NCBI GenBank assembly: GCA_026388155.1 | Contig: JAPLKI010000016.1 | Span: 62,001-126,000, forward strand | Direction: 5' to 3' | Length of the DNA stretch: 64,000 nt | Source: Elusimicrobiota bacterium | GTDB lineage: Bacteria > Elusimicrobiota > Elusimicrobia > Elusimicrobiales > UBA9959 | Position numbers and translations under genes: made by a program | The notes under the pieces: model-generated | Seen by the model: the letters and a program-made list of their open reading frames with translations, nothing else | Database searches by the model: none | Told to the model about the DNA's origin: nothing | Shown here: positions 35,169-43,983 of the stretch, in pieces | Layout of the letters: each line of letters begins with the position of its first letter | How positions within the stretch are numbered: position 1 is the stretch's first letter

Positions 35169-35197
35169 TTGCTTTTTCCTGCTATAACTGTTAATAT
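35169..35197 (+). promoter_or_regulatory. Sigma-70-type promoter for the rimP operon
   Basis: TTGCTT (35169-35174), 17-base spacer, TAATAT (35192-35197). Predicted transcription start near 35204, five bases before the hairpin described next. Confidence 0.6.
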
Positions 35198-35208
35198 AGT
35201 ATCAGAAG

Positions 35209-35235
35209 GTGGCTGAGGTTCAGCCGCTTTTTTTT
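35209..35235 (+). terminator. Leader terminator or attenuator before rimP
   Basis: Stem GTGGCTGA / TCAGCCGC with GGT loop, followed by eight T. It lies between the promoter and rimP, so it would end most transcripts or control read-through into the rimP-nusA-infB operon. An alternative role is protecting the mRNA 5' end. Confidence 0.65.
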
Positions 35236-35262
35236 CTGCCGATAACTGTTCAGGATGCGTAT

Positions 35263-35757
35263 ATGGACAAAGAGAAACTGGAAGCTGCCGCCGCTCCGAT
35301 ACTTTCGGAGAGCGGTTTTGAGATAACTGATTTTAAATTATCCCGCATGAACGGCAAGCCTCTGCTGCAGTTTTTCGTTGACAGGTTGACGGAAAGCGTT
35401 GCCCACGCGCCTGCGGCAGGTAAGGGGGTTACCCTTGACGATTGCGGCATACTGACGGAAAAAATCGGGGCGTATCTGGACATGAACAACGTGATTGAAG
35501 GCGGCTATATTATTGAGGTTTCCTCTCCCGGCATGGACCGCGTGCTGCGGTATGAGAAAGATTTTAAAAAGTTTTCAGGCAGTAAGGTGAAAGTTAAGCT
35601 CAAAAAGCCGTTTGACGGCGCCAGGGTTTATTACGGCGCTATCGCCGGCTTTGAAAACGGGCGGGTTCTGCTGTCCGGTGATCTCAAATTCAGCCTTGAG
35701 GATATTGAAGAAGTCAGGCTTAACCCTGACGACGAGGATATTCTTAAGGGCGCCTAA
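35263..35757 (+). CDS. rimP: Ribosome maturation factor RimP
   Basis: Assists assembly of the 30S subunit. Two-domain RimP pattern: the N-terminal part with SESGFEITDFKLSRMNGKP and VTLDDCGILTEKIGAYLD, the signature EVSSPGMDRVLRYEKDFKKF near residues 85-104, and a C-terminal Sm-like barrel. Start at ATG 35263, which begins where the family begins; the in-frame GTG at 35209 lies in the leader hairpin. Length 164 residues. First gene of a rimP-nusA-infB-rbfA-nrnA-truB-ribF operon. Confidence 0.95.
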   Translation: MDKEKLEAAAAPILSESGFEITDFKLSRMNGKPLLQFFVDRLTESVAHAPAAGKGVTLDDCGILTEKIGAYLDMNNVIEGGYIIEVSSPGMDRVLRYEKDFKKFSGSKVKVKLKKPFDGARVYYGAIAGFENGRVLLSGDLKFSLEDIEEVRLNPDDEDILKGA

Positions 35758-35774
35758 AAATAGGGGAATATAAA

Positions 35775-37184
35775 ATGAACAAGGAAAAAGCGTTTAAAGG
35801 TAAAAGCGAACTGATAGTGGCTTTGGAGCAGCTGGAAAGGGAGAAAAATATCCAGCGTGAGGATGTTTTTAAAACGATCACGGACGCTCTGGTTTCGGCG
35901 CTCAGGAAATATTTCGGCAAGACCGCCCAGATTACCGCGACAATAGATCCGGAAACGGCCGAGATGAAAGGCTTTTTGGTCAAGAAAGTGGTGGAGCAGG
36001 TGTTTACGCCTGAGCTTGAGATCACTTTGGAAGAGGCGCTGAAGAAAGACCCCAAGGCCAAACTCGCAGATGACCTGAATATCGAAGTGAGCATACAGGA
36101 TTTTTCCCGCATAGCGGCCCAGACCGCCAAGCAGGTGTTGATACAGAAAATACGGGAAATCGAGAAAGTGAAAATTTACGATGAATTTAAGCCGCGCGAA
36201 GGCGAAATAGTGACCGGGCTGGTGCACCACCTGGCGGGGCGCGATATTTTCGTCGACCTGGGTAAAACCGAGGCCATACTGCCCTATGGGGAACAGATAC
36301 GCAGGGAACATTACACAATGAGCCAGCGCGTGCGCGCCATCATCCATCGCGTGGACAAGGAAAACAAGGGGCTTCAGATAGTGCTTTCCCGCGCTTCCAA
36401 CGCGTTCCTTAAAGGCCTTTTTGAAGCGGAAATACCCGAAATAGCCGAGAAAGTCATAGAGATAGTCGACATTGTGCGCGACCCGGGTTTCAGGGCCAAG
36501 GTGCTGGTAAGAAGCAATTCCACCAAGGTAGACCCCGTGGGCGCCTGCGTGGGGATAAGAGGCTCGCGTATCCGCGTGATAATGAGCGAACTTAGCAATG
36601 AAAAAATCGACCTTATCCCCTACATTGAGGATTCCATGATGCTGCTTGCCAAGGCTTTCGCGCCCGCCACCGTAACTTCGGTGAAGGTTCTGGATAAAGA
36701 AAATAAGAAAGCCCTGGTTATAGTGCCGGACGACCAGCTTGCTATAGCCATAGGCCGCGAAGGGCAGAATATCCGCCTGGTGTCACGTCTGACCGGCTGG
36801 CAGTTGGAAGTGAAGTCCGAAGGCCAGAAGATAGAGGAAGTAAAGAAAACCACCGAGGCTTCCACGCAGGACCTGCTGCAAATTGAGGGCATAGGTCCCA
36901 AAGTGGCCGACACGCTTGTGAAAGTGGGGATGAACGACATACGGAAACTCTCCACTTTGAGCGTTGAAAACCTGACCTCCTTTGAAGGGATCGGAGAAAA
37001 AACCGCCCAGAAAATAATAAGCGGAGCGCAGCAATTTATTGAAGAACATCCGGACTACGGAAATCCCCAGGCTGCCCCCAAGGCCGCGGTTGAAGCTGTT
37101 GTTGCGGAAGCGGTCCAAGACCAGCCGGCAGAAGATTTAGAGAAAAAAGAGGTGCAAAATGAGCCCAAAGAAAACAAAGAATGA
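35775..37184 (+). CDS. nusA: Transcription termination/antitermination factor NusA
   Basis: RNA polymerase-associated factor acting in pausing, termination and antitermination. Domain order is visible: N-terminal RNAP-binding domain (residues 1-130), S1 (about 135-205, GEIVTGLVHHLAGRDIFVDLG), KH1/KH2 (about 230-350, VGACVGIRGSRIRVIMSEL and AIGREGQNIRLVSRLTGW), then helix-hairpin-helix repeats (about 370-430). The acidic tail is short. Length 469 residues. It starts 17 bases after rimP and overlaps infB by 26 bases. Confidence 0.97.
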   Translation: MNKEKAFKGKSELIVALEQLEREKNIQREDVFKTITDALVSALRKYFGKTAQITATIDPETAEMKGFLVKKVVEQVFTPELEITLEEALKKDPKAKLADDLNIEVSIQDFSRIAAQTAKQVLIQKIREIEKVKIYDEFKPREGEIVTGLVHHLAGRDIFVDLGKTEAILPYGEQIRREHYTMSQRVRAIIHRVDKENKGLQIVLSRASNAFLKGLFEAEIPEIAEKVIEIVDIVRDPGFRAKVLVRSNSTKVDPVGACVGIRGSRIRVIMSELSNEKIDLIPYIEDSMMLLAKAFAPATVTSVKVLDKENKKALVIVPDDQLAIAIGREGQNIRLVSRLTGWQLEVKSEGQKIEEVKKTTEASTQDLLQIEGIGPKVADTLVKVGMNDIRKLSTLSVENLTSFEGIGEKTAQKIISGAQQFIEEHPDYGNPQAAPKAAVEAVVAEAVQDQPAEDLEKKEVQNEPKENKE

Positions 37185-39585
37185 TGAAAATTTGAGTGAA
37201 GACAAAAAGGCCGGAACTGTGCCCGCGGCCGAAGGCAGCGCGCCTAAAAAGGCTAAAAAAACCGCTGCTGTCAAAGCCGATGAGAAAAAGCCTGCCGCGA
37301 AAAAAATTACCGCGCATCCCCCAAAAGCGAAGGCTGCAGAGGCTGTGGGTGCGTCCGATCCGGTCTCCAAGGTGAAAAAAACCAGGAAAATAAAAGCTTC
37401 CGCCCCGGCTGTAACCACGGAGAAAACCGTAAAGCCGGCCGTCCCGGCCGCTCCGGCCCATACGGCTCACAAGCCGGAAACCCCGATCCATCCGGCCTCT
37501 GTTAAAACACCGGCCCCGCATGTCGTCCACCCCGCGCCAAAGCCGGTTCCGGCAGCGTCTCCCGCTCACAGTGCCGCTCATCCGGCTGCTCCGGCTGCCA
37601 AGCCCCATGTGCCGGCCCATGTTAAACCCGCGGCCCCGGCGGCTCACCCGCCCGTAAAAACGGCCGCTCCGGTTTCTCCCGCGGTAAAGACTCCAGTTAC
37701 ACCGCCCCAGCCGCTGAAAGCGCCTGTAGTTCCCGTTCGTCCGGCGGCACAGCCGCCAAAGCCCGCTCCGGCCGCGCCGCCGGCCGCCGTCGTTCCCCCT
37801 CCGCCGCCCCCTCCCGCGCCGCTGCTCAAATTGAAAGTGTCCACTCAGCTTATAGTGCGCGAACTTGCCGAAAAGCTGAATGTGAAGACTACCGATCTGA
37901 TAAAAAAACTCATGGGCATGGGCGTATTTGCCACCATCAACCAGCGCCTTGACCCCGACGCGGCCGCGCTTATCGCCGCCGATTACGGCTACGACCTTGA
38001 AATAGTGCCTATGTTCGGCGATGAGCAGGTGGAAGAAAAGGAAGAAAAGGAAAAGCCTGAAAATCTTAAACCCAGGGCCCCCATAATCACTATAATGGGC
38101 CATGTGGACCACGGTAAAACCACGCTTCTGGACGCGCTCCGCGAGTCCAATATCGTGGATTCCGAAGCCGGACAGATAACCCAGCACATAGGCGCCTACA
38201 CGGTAAAGACCCCAAAGGGTCTTATAACCGTGCTTGATACTCCGGGCCACGAGGCTTTTACGGCCATGCGCGCCCACGGCGCGAAGATCACTGACATTGT
38301 GGTGCTGGTGGTTTCCGCCGTGGACGGTGTGCAGCCGCAGACGCTTGAGGCTATAAACCACGCCAAGGCCGGCAATGTGCCCATAATAGTTGCCATAAAT
38401 AAGATAGATTTGCCGAATGCCAATTCCCAGCAGATAAGACAGCAGCTGGCGAACCACGGCCTTAACCCCGAAGAATGGGGCGGACAGACCGCCATGGTCG
38501 AGATTTCAGCCAAGAAGCGCCTTAACCTGGATAAGCTGCTCGATACGGTTTCCATACAGGCCGAACTTATGGAACTTAAGGCCAACCCCGATAAACCCGG
38601 CCACGGCATAGTTATTGAGTCCGAGCTGGACTCCAAAAAAGGCGTGCTTGCCACCATTATAAATGTGGGCGGCACTATAAAAGTCGGGGATGCCTTTGTG
38701 GTGGGAACCATGTACGGCAAAGTGCGCGCCCTCTTGAACGACAGGGGAGAGCGCCTGGACGCCATATATCCCAGCATGCCGGCGGAACTGCTGGGTATAA
38801 GCGGCGGAGTGCCGCACGCGGGGGATGTATTGAAGGTGATGGAGTCCGAGAAAGAAGCCCGGCATATGGCGGAAAAACGCAAATTGTACCACCGCGAAGA
38901 CGCGCTTATACACCAGAAGCATGTCAGTTTGCTCTCGTTGAAGTCGGATGTCGAAAACAAGACCCTGAAAATACTGAATGTCATCCTGAAAACGGATGTG
39001 TTCGGCTCAATGCAGGCCATAAAGGACTCGCTTGAAAAACTGAGCACGTCGGAAGTAGCCATACACCTGCTGCATTCCAACATGGGCAACATTACGGAAT
39101 CGGATGTTCTTCTTGCCAAGGCTTCGGACGCGGTGATATTCGGTTTCCATGTTGACGCTGACGCGTCGGTTAAGGAAGCGGCGAGAACGGCCGGCGTGGA
39201 AATAAGGTCCTATAAGATAATCTACGACCTTATAGAGGACGTAAAGGCGGCCATGAGCGGCATGCTTGCGCCTGAAATCATTGAAACGGTTACGGGCCGC
39301 GCCGAGATACAGCAGATATTCGACCTCAGTTCCGGCAAGGTGGCCGGGTCGCTGGTGCGCGAAGGCAAGCTCGTGCGCAATCAAAGCGTGCGTCTCATGC
39401 GCGGCAAGGCAATAGCCGGCTCCGGTAAAATTTCCGGGCTCAAGCGCTTCAAAGAAGATGTGCGCGAAGTGGACAAAGGCCTTGAGTGCGGCATTTTGAT
39501 AGAAGGTTTCAAAGACTTCCAGGCCGGAGACATTGTCGAGGCTATTACAAAAGAAGAGAAAACGAGAAGAATAACGAATAGTTGA
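37159..39585 (+). CDS. infB: Translation initiation factor IF-2
   Basis: GTPase that delivers fMet-tRNA to the 30S subunit. Residues 1-225 are a long Ala/Pro/Lys linker with many APKPAPAAP-type repeats. An IF2_N module follows (about 228-280). The G domain has GHVDHGKT near 313, DTPGHE near 359 and NKID near 413, and domains II-IV complete the protein. Length 808 residues. The start overlaps the end of nusA. The last residues (RRITNS) and stop sit in an ATAGCGAAT-type array, so the native C-terminus may have been altered. Confidence 0.97.
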   Translation: MSPKKTKNDENLSEDKKAGTVPAAEGSAPKKAKKTAAVKADEKKPAAKKITAHPPKAKAAEAVGASDPVSKVKKTRKIKASAPAVTTEKTVKPAVPAAPAHTAHKPETPIHPASVKTPAPHVVHPAPKPVPAASPAHSAAHPAAPAAKPHVPAHVKPAAPAAHPPVKTAAPVSPAVKTPVTPPQPLKAPVVPVRPAAQPPKPAPAAPPAAVVPPPPPPPAPLLKLKVSTQLIVRELAEKLNVKTTDLIKKLMGMGVFATINQRLDPDAAALIAADYGYDLEIVPMFGDEQVEEKEEKEKPENLKPRAPIITIMGHVDHGKTTLLDALRESNIVDSEAGQITQHIGAYTVKTPKGLITVLDTPGHEAFTAMRAHGAKITDIVVLVVSAVDGVQPQTLEAINHAKAGNVPIIVAINKIDLPNANSQQIRQQLANHGLNPEEWGGQTAMVEISAKKRLNLDKLLDTVSIQAELMELKANPDKPGHGIVIESELDSKKGVLATIINVGGTIKVGDAFVVGTMYGKVRALLNDRGERLDAIYPSMPAELLGISGGVPHAGDVLKVMESEKEARHMAEKRKLYHREDALIHQKHVSLLSLKSDVENKTLKILNVILKTDVFGSMQAIKDSLEKLSTSEVAIHLLHSNMGNITESDVLLAKASDAVIFGFHVDADASVKEAARTAGVEIRSYKIIYDLIEDVKAAMSGMLAPEIIETVTGRAEIQQIFDLSSGKVAGSLVREGKLVRNQSVRLMRGKAIAGSGKISGLKRFKEDVREVDKGLECGILIEGFKDFQAGDIVEAITKEEKTRRITNS

Positions 39586-39674
39586 ACAACAGCGAATAGC
39601 AAATAGCGAATGGCGAACAGTAATAAGAAAGGTTCCATTATTCTGAATTCTGACTACTGAATTCTGTCTATTGA
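39571..39674. repeat. Two word arrays between infB and rbfA
   Basis: First array 39571-39620: AACGAATAG and AGCGAATAGCAAATAGCGAA types, beginning inside infB. Second array 39640-39674: TTCTGAATTCTGACTACTG and AATTCTGTCTATTGA. Between them is AAGAAAGGTTCCATTA, similar to the core of other palindromes. Two different words at one site suggests composite or successive insertions. Confidence 0.75.
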
Positions 39675-39693
39675 TCAGGTAACGGACTGATTT

Positions 39694-40104
39694 ATGTTTA
39701 AACGTGAGGAACGGCTTAAAGAGCTTTTTTTGCGCGAGGTCACGGCAGCACTCCGCGGCGTCAGCGGCCTGAACTCCACAGCGGGTATTCTTACCATAAC
39801 CGGCGTGGACCTGACCAACGAGGCGAAAGACCTCGCGGTGTATTATTCAGTAATAGGCACGCCGGAGCAGAAGGAGCGCTGCGAGCGCATACTCACGGCC
39901 TCCATATGGGACATACGCCAGACTATGAAAAAAAGGCTGCGCCTGCGCATAATCCCAAATCTGGTTTTTAAGTTTGACGGGACGCCTGAGTACGCGGCCC
40001 ACATTGAAGACCTGTTCAGTAAGATCAAGTCCGAAGAAAAAAAATCCGATGAACCCCCCTCTGATGAAAACCCCCGACCTGGAAAAACAACTGAAGGCGC
40101 TTGA
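39694..40104 (+). CDS. rbfA: Ribosome-binding factor A
   Basis: Cold-shock ribosome biogenesis factor acting on the 16S 5' helix of the 30S subunit. KH-like fold with FLREVTAALRGVSGL near residues 11-24, ITGVDLTNEAKDLAVYYSV near 33-51 and a conserved RLRIIPNLVFKFD near 83-95. The C-terminal tail is Lys/Glu/Pro-rich. Length 136 residues. It overlaps nrnA by about 56 bases. Confidence 0.93.
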   Translation: MFKREERLKELFLREVTAALRGVSGLNSTAGILTITGVDLTNEAKDLAVYYSVIGTPEQKERCERILTASIWDIRQTMKKRLRLRIIPNLVFKFDGTPEYAAHIEDLFSKIKSEEKKSDEPPSDENPRPGKTTEGA

Positions 40105-41038
40105 GGCGGTAATAGAGCGCTCGGAAAGTTTTTTTATGGCCGGTCACCTGAATCCCGACGGCGACACCATAGGCAGCATGCTCGCTATGGCCTCGGTCTT
40201 AAAGCGCCTGGGCAAGAAGGTTTATCTGTTCTCCCAGGATCCGGCGCCCGAGAATCTGGCTTTCCTTCCGCAGCTTAAAAGCGTGAAAATAGCTCGTGTC
40301 CCCGATAAAAAGTTTGACGCGGCTATTCTGCTTGAATGTTCAAGCCCGGAGCGGGGAGGCGATATCGCGGCCGTTCTTAAGCGGTGCGGCGCCGTGGTAA
40401 ACATCGATCATCACCGCACAGCGGAGTTGTACGGGGATGTGAATATTGTGGAACCCAGCGCTTCCTCAACGGCCGAGATAGTTTACCGGCTTTTCTACAA
40501 TATGGGCGTTAATATAACCAAACGCGAAGCCGTCTGCTTATATACAGGCATTGTCACCGACACCGGGCGGTTCCATTTTCCGGCCACCAGTCCGCGCACT
40601 TTGGAAGCCGCCTCGCGGCTCCTCGAAACCGGTTTTAATTTTTCGGAAATAAACGATCTTCTTTACGCCACGCGCAGCTGTCTTTCTCTTAAGATCCTCG
40701 GCCGGGCTCTTGAAAGCCTGGAAATAACAGGCGCGGGAAAGCTGGCTGTGATGACGCTCAGGAATAGCGATTTTAAGTCTTTTGGAGCTTCCCCCCAGCA
40801 CGCCGAAAGCGTCATTAACCATGGTATGATGGTGCCCGGCGTTAAGGCTGCCGTGCTGTTGCGCGAGGACCCTGATAAAATAAACGTGACTTTCCGTTCG
40901 CGCGGAAATGTCGATGTGAGCGCGGCGGCTAAGGTTTTCGGCGGCGGCGGCCACATGCATGCCGCCGGCTGCCGGTTTAAAGCGCCCCTGAACGTTGTGC
41001 GCGCAAAAGTGCTGCGGCTGCTGCTTAAGATGCTATAA
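40049..41038 (+). CDS. nrnA: DHH-family oligoribonuclease/pAp phosphatase
   Basis: Bifunctional nanoRNase and 3'-phosphoadenosine 5'-phosphate phosphatase of the DHH/DHHA1 family. Metal motifs are GHLNPDGDTIGS near residues 30-41 (HxxPDxD type), an LECSSPERGGDI stretch near 99, NIDHHRTAE near 121 (DHH) and VTDTGRF near 173. The DHHA1 end has the GGGGHMHAAGC motif near 301. Start set at ATG 40049; 40064 is possible. It overlaps rbfA, consistent with the common rbfA-nrnA-truB order. Confidence 0.92.
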   Translation: MNPPLMKTPDLEKQLKALEAVIERSESFFMAGHLNPDGDTIGSMLAMASVLKRLGKKVYLFSQDPAPENLAFLPQLKSVKIARVPDKKFDAAILLECSSPERGGDIAAVLKRCGAVVNIDHHRTAELYGDVNIVEPSASSTAEIVYRLFYNMGVNITKREAVCLYTGIVTDTGRFHFPATSPRTLEAASRLLETGFNFSEINDLLYATRSCLSLKILGRALESLEITGAGKLAVMTLRNSDFKSFGASPQHAESVINHGMMVPGVKAAVLLREDPDKINVTFRSRGNVDVSAAAKVFGGGGHMHAAGCRFKAPLNVVRAKVLRLLLKML

Positions 41039-41050
41039 GTGCTCAAGAAG

Positions 41051-41105
41051 ATAGAATTCAGTAGCCAGAATTCAGAATACTGACTACTGAATTCTGGCTA
41101 CTGTC
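41051..41105. repeat. Word-array palindrome, word GAATTCAGTAGCCA
   Basis: Left arm 41051-41080 (ATAGAATTCAGTAGCCAG, AATTCAGAATAC) and right arm 41081-41105 (TGACTACTGAATTCTGGC, TACTGTC). A nearly perfect palindrome with almost no loop. Confidence 0.85.
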
Positions 41106-41142
41106 TTCCTGAAAATGTTTAAGAAGTGAAAAAAAGTGCAAA

Positions 41143-41874
41143 ATGCCAGCCACCCCCCCTCCGGAATTTTCAGGTCTGCTCCTTTTTGACAAGCCTAAAG
41201 GCATTACTTCCCATGACGCCGTGGACCTGCTGCGGTGCAAGCTGCATTTTAAACAAATAGGGCACGGCGGTACGCTGGACCCCATGGCCACGGGGCTTTT
41301 GCTGCTGCTCGTGGGACCTGCCACCAAAAATCAGGCGGCCCTGCAGGGTTATTCAAAAATTTACAGCGGCGTTATAAAATTCGGTTCGCAGACCGACACC
41401 TGGGACGCCGAGGGCAAGGTTACGGCTGAAGCGCCGTTCCCCGCTTTAAACGAAGAGGCCGTCAGGACCGCCGTGGCCGTTCTCAGCGGGAAAATAACTC
41501 AGCAGGTCCCGCCTTTTTCGGCCGTGCGCTTTCAGGGCCGGCGCCTTTACGCCATGGCCCGCGACAAAGCGGTTATGCCGGAAATAAAGCGTTCCGCGGA
41601 AATTAAGTGGCTTTCCTGGGCGCTAAAAGGCGCGGAGCTTGAATTCGAGATAGAGTGCTCCAGCGGCACATATATACGCTCCATAGCGCACGAGCTTGGC
41701 AACGCGCTCGGAGTCTTCGGGCATCTGGCCGCTTTAAGGCGCGAGTCTATAGGACAGTTTAAGGTCTCTGATTCCCTTACCCGTGAGGCGATGCTCGCCT
41801 TAAGCGTGCCGGAAATCCGGGCGAGGCTGATAAAGAGTGTAGAGTGGATAGTAGATAGTGTAGAGCGGGAATAA
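41143..41874 (+). CDS. truB: tRNA pseudouridine-55 synthase
   Basis: Makes pseudouridine 55 in the T loop of tRNAs. Catalytic Asp in GHGGTLDPMATGLL near residues 43-56; KPKGITSHD at 17-25 and SSGTYIRSIAHELG near 173-186 are family hallmarks. Length 243 residues, slightly short because the usual C-terminal PUA-like tail is absent. The last twelve residues (SVEWIVDSVERE) are encoded by GTGTAGAGTGGATAGTAG words, the start of the palindrome that fills the next spacer. The original 3' end seems to have been replaced. Confidence 0.95.
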   Translation: MPATPPPEFSGLLLFDKPKGITSHDAVDLLRCKLHFKQIGHGGTLDPMATGLLLLLVGPATKNQAALQGYSKIYSGVIKFGSQTDTWDAEGKVTAEAPFPALNEEAVRTAVAVLSGKITQQVPPFSAVRFQGRRLYAMARDKAVMPEIKRSAEIKWLSWALKGAELEFEIECSSGTYIRSIAHELGNALGVFGHLAALRRESIGQFKVSDSLTREAMLALSVPEIRARLIKSVEWIVDSVERE

Positions 41875-41960
41875 CAGAAGTGAATAGTGGATAGTGTAGA
41901 GATTATAGAGAAATTCATAAGATACTCTACACACTACACTCTCCACTATCTACTATCCAT
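41829..41960. repeat. ORF-less word-array palindrome, word GTGTAGAGTGGATA
   Basis: Two left arrays (41829-41866 over the truB end, and 41882-41912), a loop with GAAATTCATAAG, and a right array (41923-41958: ACTCTACACACTACACTC, TCCACTATCTACTATCC). It uses the same word as the arms around the S23 gene at 14763-15202 but holds no gene. Confidence 0.85.
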
Positions 41961-41978
41961 TTTTCGGTGTGAAAAACC

Positions 41979-42890
41979 ATGTTGAAATTACTTACCATCG
42001 GCACTTATGACGGTGTGCACAGGGGGCACCGCAAAATAATTTTAGCCGCGCTCCGCGACAGCGGGAAGCTGGCTTTAAAGCCGGCCGTGGTTTATTTTCC
42101 CTACCCCCCGAAATTCTTTTTTTCAAAACAGACCGAGAACTGCCTTATAACTCTGCCGGAGGAACGTGAACGCCTAATGAAGCAGGCGGGCGCCATTTGT
42201 GTGCAGCCGCTGTCCTTTACCGCAAAGCTGTCCGCCATGCCGGCTGAGCGGTTTTTCTCGGATATTCTGTCGGGTTTACTGGGCGCTGGCGGGCTGATAG
42301 TGGGGCGAGATTTCGCCCTTGGGCGGGAGCGCAGGGGCAATGTGGATTTTTTAAGGAAGGCGTGCGTGGACGCGGGGCTTTTTTTCAGGGCTATGACGTT
42401 CGTGCGGCATGGAAGGCATAAGATTTCCTCCAGTCTCATCCGGGCTTTTCTGCACTGCGGCAATGTGGAGGAGGCCAATGTCTGCCTGGGGTGGAATTAC
42501 AGTGTTTCGGGTGTTGTGGTGAGGGGCGCTGGGCTGGGGCGGAAGCTGGGGTTCCCGACGGCGAATATCGCGGCGCATCCGGCTAAGATTCTGCCGCCGG
42601 GGATATTTGCGGCGCATGTGAAGCTGGGCGCGGAGACTTTTGAGGCTGTGCTGAATGTGGGCAGGCGGCCGACGGTGGATACGCTGGGCGCTCGCATGGT
42701 GCTTGAAGCGCACATTCTCGATTTTTCAAAAATGATCTACGGCAGGAAACTCGAAGTGGTTTTTTTGAAGCACATCCGCCCGGAGCGGAAGTTCCATTCC
42801 AAAGAGTCCCTCATTCATCACATCCAAGAGGATATCGTAAACGCCCGCCGGTTCTTCGCAAAACTCACAAAAGAAAAAATTGCGCTATAA
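41979..42890 (+). CDS. ribF: Bifunctional riboflavin kinase/FAD synthetase
   Basis: Makes FMN from riboflavin and then FAD. The N-terminal nucleotidyltransferase has GTYDGVHRGHRKII near residues 8-21 and ISSSLIRAFL near 148. The C-terminal kinase has the GRKLGFPTANI motif near 188-198 (in G-A-G-L-G-R-K context) and a closing DFSKMIYGRKLEV strand. Length 303 residues. The last gene of the rimP operon; the accessory island starts right after its stop. Confidence 0.95.
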   Translation: MLKLLTIGTYDGVHRGHRKIILAALRDSGKLALKPAVVYFPYPPKFFFSKQTENCLITLPEERERLMKQAGAICVQPLSFTAKLSAMPAERFFSDILSGLLGAGGLIVGRDFALGRERRGNVDFLRKACVDAGLFFRAMTFVRHGRHKISSSLIRAFLHCGNVEEANVCLGWNYSVSGVVVRGAGLGRKLGFPTANIAAHPAKILPPGIFAAHVKLGAETFEAVLNVGRRPTVDTLGARMVLEAHILDFSKMIYGRKLEVVFLKHIRPERKFHSKESLIHHIQEDIVNARRFFAKLTKEKIAL

Positions 42891-43265
42891 GGTAACGCCG
42901 GGTTTATAGCTTTGGGTAATGGCTCCGCGAGATGCCCAGTCGGGGCTTGTCCCGTACTTTGGCTTCTGGAAAAAGTGCGGGGTCCTGCCGAGGGATTTGC
43001 CGCGCGGGGGTCGGGTCCTCCAGCGCGTCGGCCCTTATCCTCGCCCTCCTCTGACTGCAAGCCCAAGTCGGGCTCCGGAAAACCCCCGCGCGGCAAACCC
43101 CTCGTCACCCCTCCAAAAAACCGTCACACATTACGTTTCTCAGGCGATATCCCCCGGCACTTCTTAAAATTAATAGGTTATTTCCCCCGTCCCGCACTTT
43201 GGCCCACTTCGGAAAAAGTGCGGGGCCCGCCCTTTTTACGATAAATCCCAATACCCCGCCCAGTT
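42891..43265. repeat. Nested fold-back repeats after ribF
   Basis: No credible gene in this stretch. It contains hairpin copies CCCGTACTTTGG...AAAGTGCGGGG (42951-42982) and CCCGCACTTTGG...AAAGTGCGGG (43191-43225). Between them is a 22-bp inverted repeat with one mismatch: CGAGGGATTTGCCGCGCG... at 42989-43010, matched at 43083-43104. The small frames here are chance products of the GC-rich repeats. Confidence 0.75.
43170..43262 (+). repeat. Dispersed repeat, copy A (carries the hairpin insert)
   Basis: TTAATAGGTTATTT-CCCC, then a 41-base hairpin (43189-43229), then CCCTTTTTACGATAAATCCC. Related copies are at 43800-43853 (same direction) and 45105-45168 (reverse); copy C lacks the hairpin. Confidence 0.75.
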
Positions 43266-43277
43266 CGCGGGCGAAGA

Positions 43278-43538
43278 GTGATGATAGATAACGACCTTGC
43301 GGCCCTTTATGGCGTCAAAACAAAATATATTAATCAGCAGGTAAATCGCAACATAGAACGCTTTCCTGAAACCTTTATGTTCCGGCTTACCCCGGCTGAC
43401 AAGAATGAACTGGTTGCAAATTGCAACCGGTTTGAAAATTTGAAACACTCTTCCGTTATGCCAAGGGCTTTTACGGAACATGGTGTCGCCATGCTGGCAA
43501 GTTTCCCGCGCGCTCCAAGACCGGGTTTTGGCGGATAA
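43278..43538 (+). pseudogene. ORF6N/KilA-N-type domain protein, truncated remnant
   Basis: The frame encodes the ORF6N DNA-binding domain found in phage antirepressor-like proteins: DLAALYGVKTKYINQQVNRN, ERFPETFMFRLT, and RAFTEHGVAMLAS. The usual N-terminal lead-in (IRG-x-K/R-V) is missing, and after GVAMLAS the reading frame runs into a fold-back repeat (SFPRAPRPGFGG), losing the C-terminal half. It is therefore probably a broken copy. The break coincides exactly with the left arm of the fold-back at 43501. Confidence 0.75.
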
Positions 43539-43765
43539 GCACGGGGTCTTCCGCCGGCTCCGGAACGCGCCGGCCCGACATAGCGGTCCGGCTTGAACGG
43601 TCCTCGCCGTTCCTAATAACAGGCCGTCTGATGGACATAGGCCCTTGGTAGACGACCCCTTCCCAACTGCTTAAGGGACACCGCATGGCGGTTTCCCCTC
43701 CTGCGCAAGCATTGGGATTCGCTCCAGCCCCCGTGCTTAAAACCCTAAAAGGAGCGCGCAGGAAA
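43501..43765. repeat. Fold-back element with long imperfect inverted ends
   Basis: Left end TTTCCCGCGCGCTCC...GGGTTTT...AAGCACGGGG (43501-43545) matches inversely CCCCGTGCTTAAAACCCT...GGAGCGCGCAGGAAA (43724-43765). Inside is a hairpin region (43656-43701) also present at 60638-60684. No gene is seen from 43539 to 43983. Confidence 0.7.
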
Positions 43766-43799
43766 TCCGCCGGCGACCCTTCGTCGTACCAATTTTAAA

Positions 43800-43853
43800 A
43801 TTTAGGTTGTTTCCCCCTCCCAAATTACGATACACCCTAATTACCCACCCCAA
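43800..43853 (+). repeat. Dispersed repeat, copy B
   Basis: TTTAGGTTGTTTCCCCCTCC, then AATTACGATACACCCTAATT, then ACCCACCCC. Direct orientation relative to copy A. The rest of the spacer to 43983 shows a second copy of ATCCCAATACCCCGCC (43905) shared with 43246. Confidence 0.7.
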
Positions 43854-43983
43854 AAATTAAGTTATTGAGATATCGTGTAGCGTCTCCCTTACTCACATCC
43901 CAATACCCCGCCTAGTGGTCGCAGCCAGACTAATATTCAGTCTTTCAACAACGTCCCGTATACCCGTCCAGAACCGAGACTTT

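Noticed and set aside
37036-38457. Long open frame on the - strand (473 residues)
   Set aside because: It lies opposite infB, whose Ala/Pro/Lys-rich codons create a long complementary frame. Its product is Arg/Gly/His-rich low complexity with no domain.
38196-39119. Open frame of 307 residues on the - strand
   Set aside because: Shadow of the infB GTPase domain; the + strand protein is certain.
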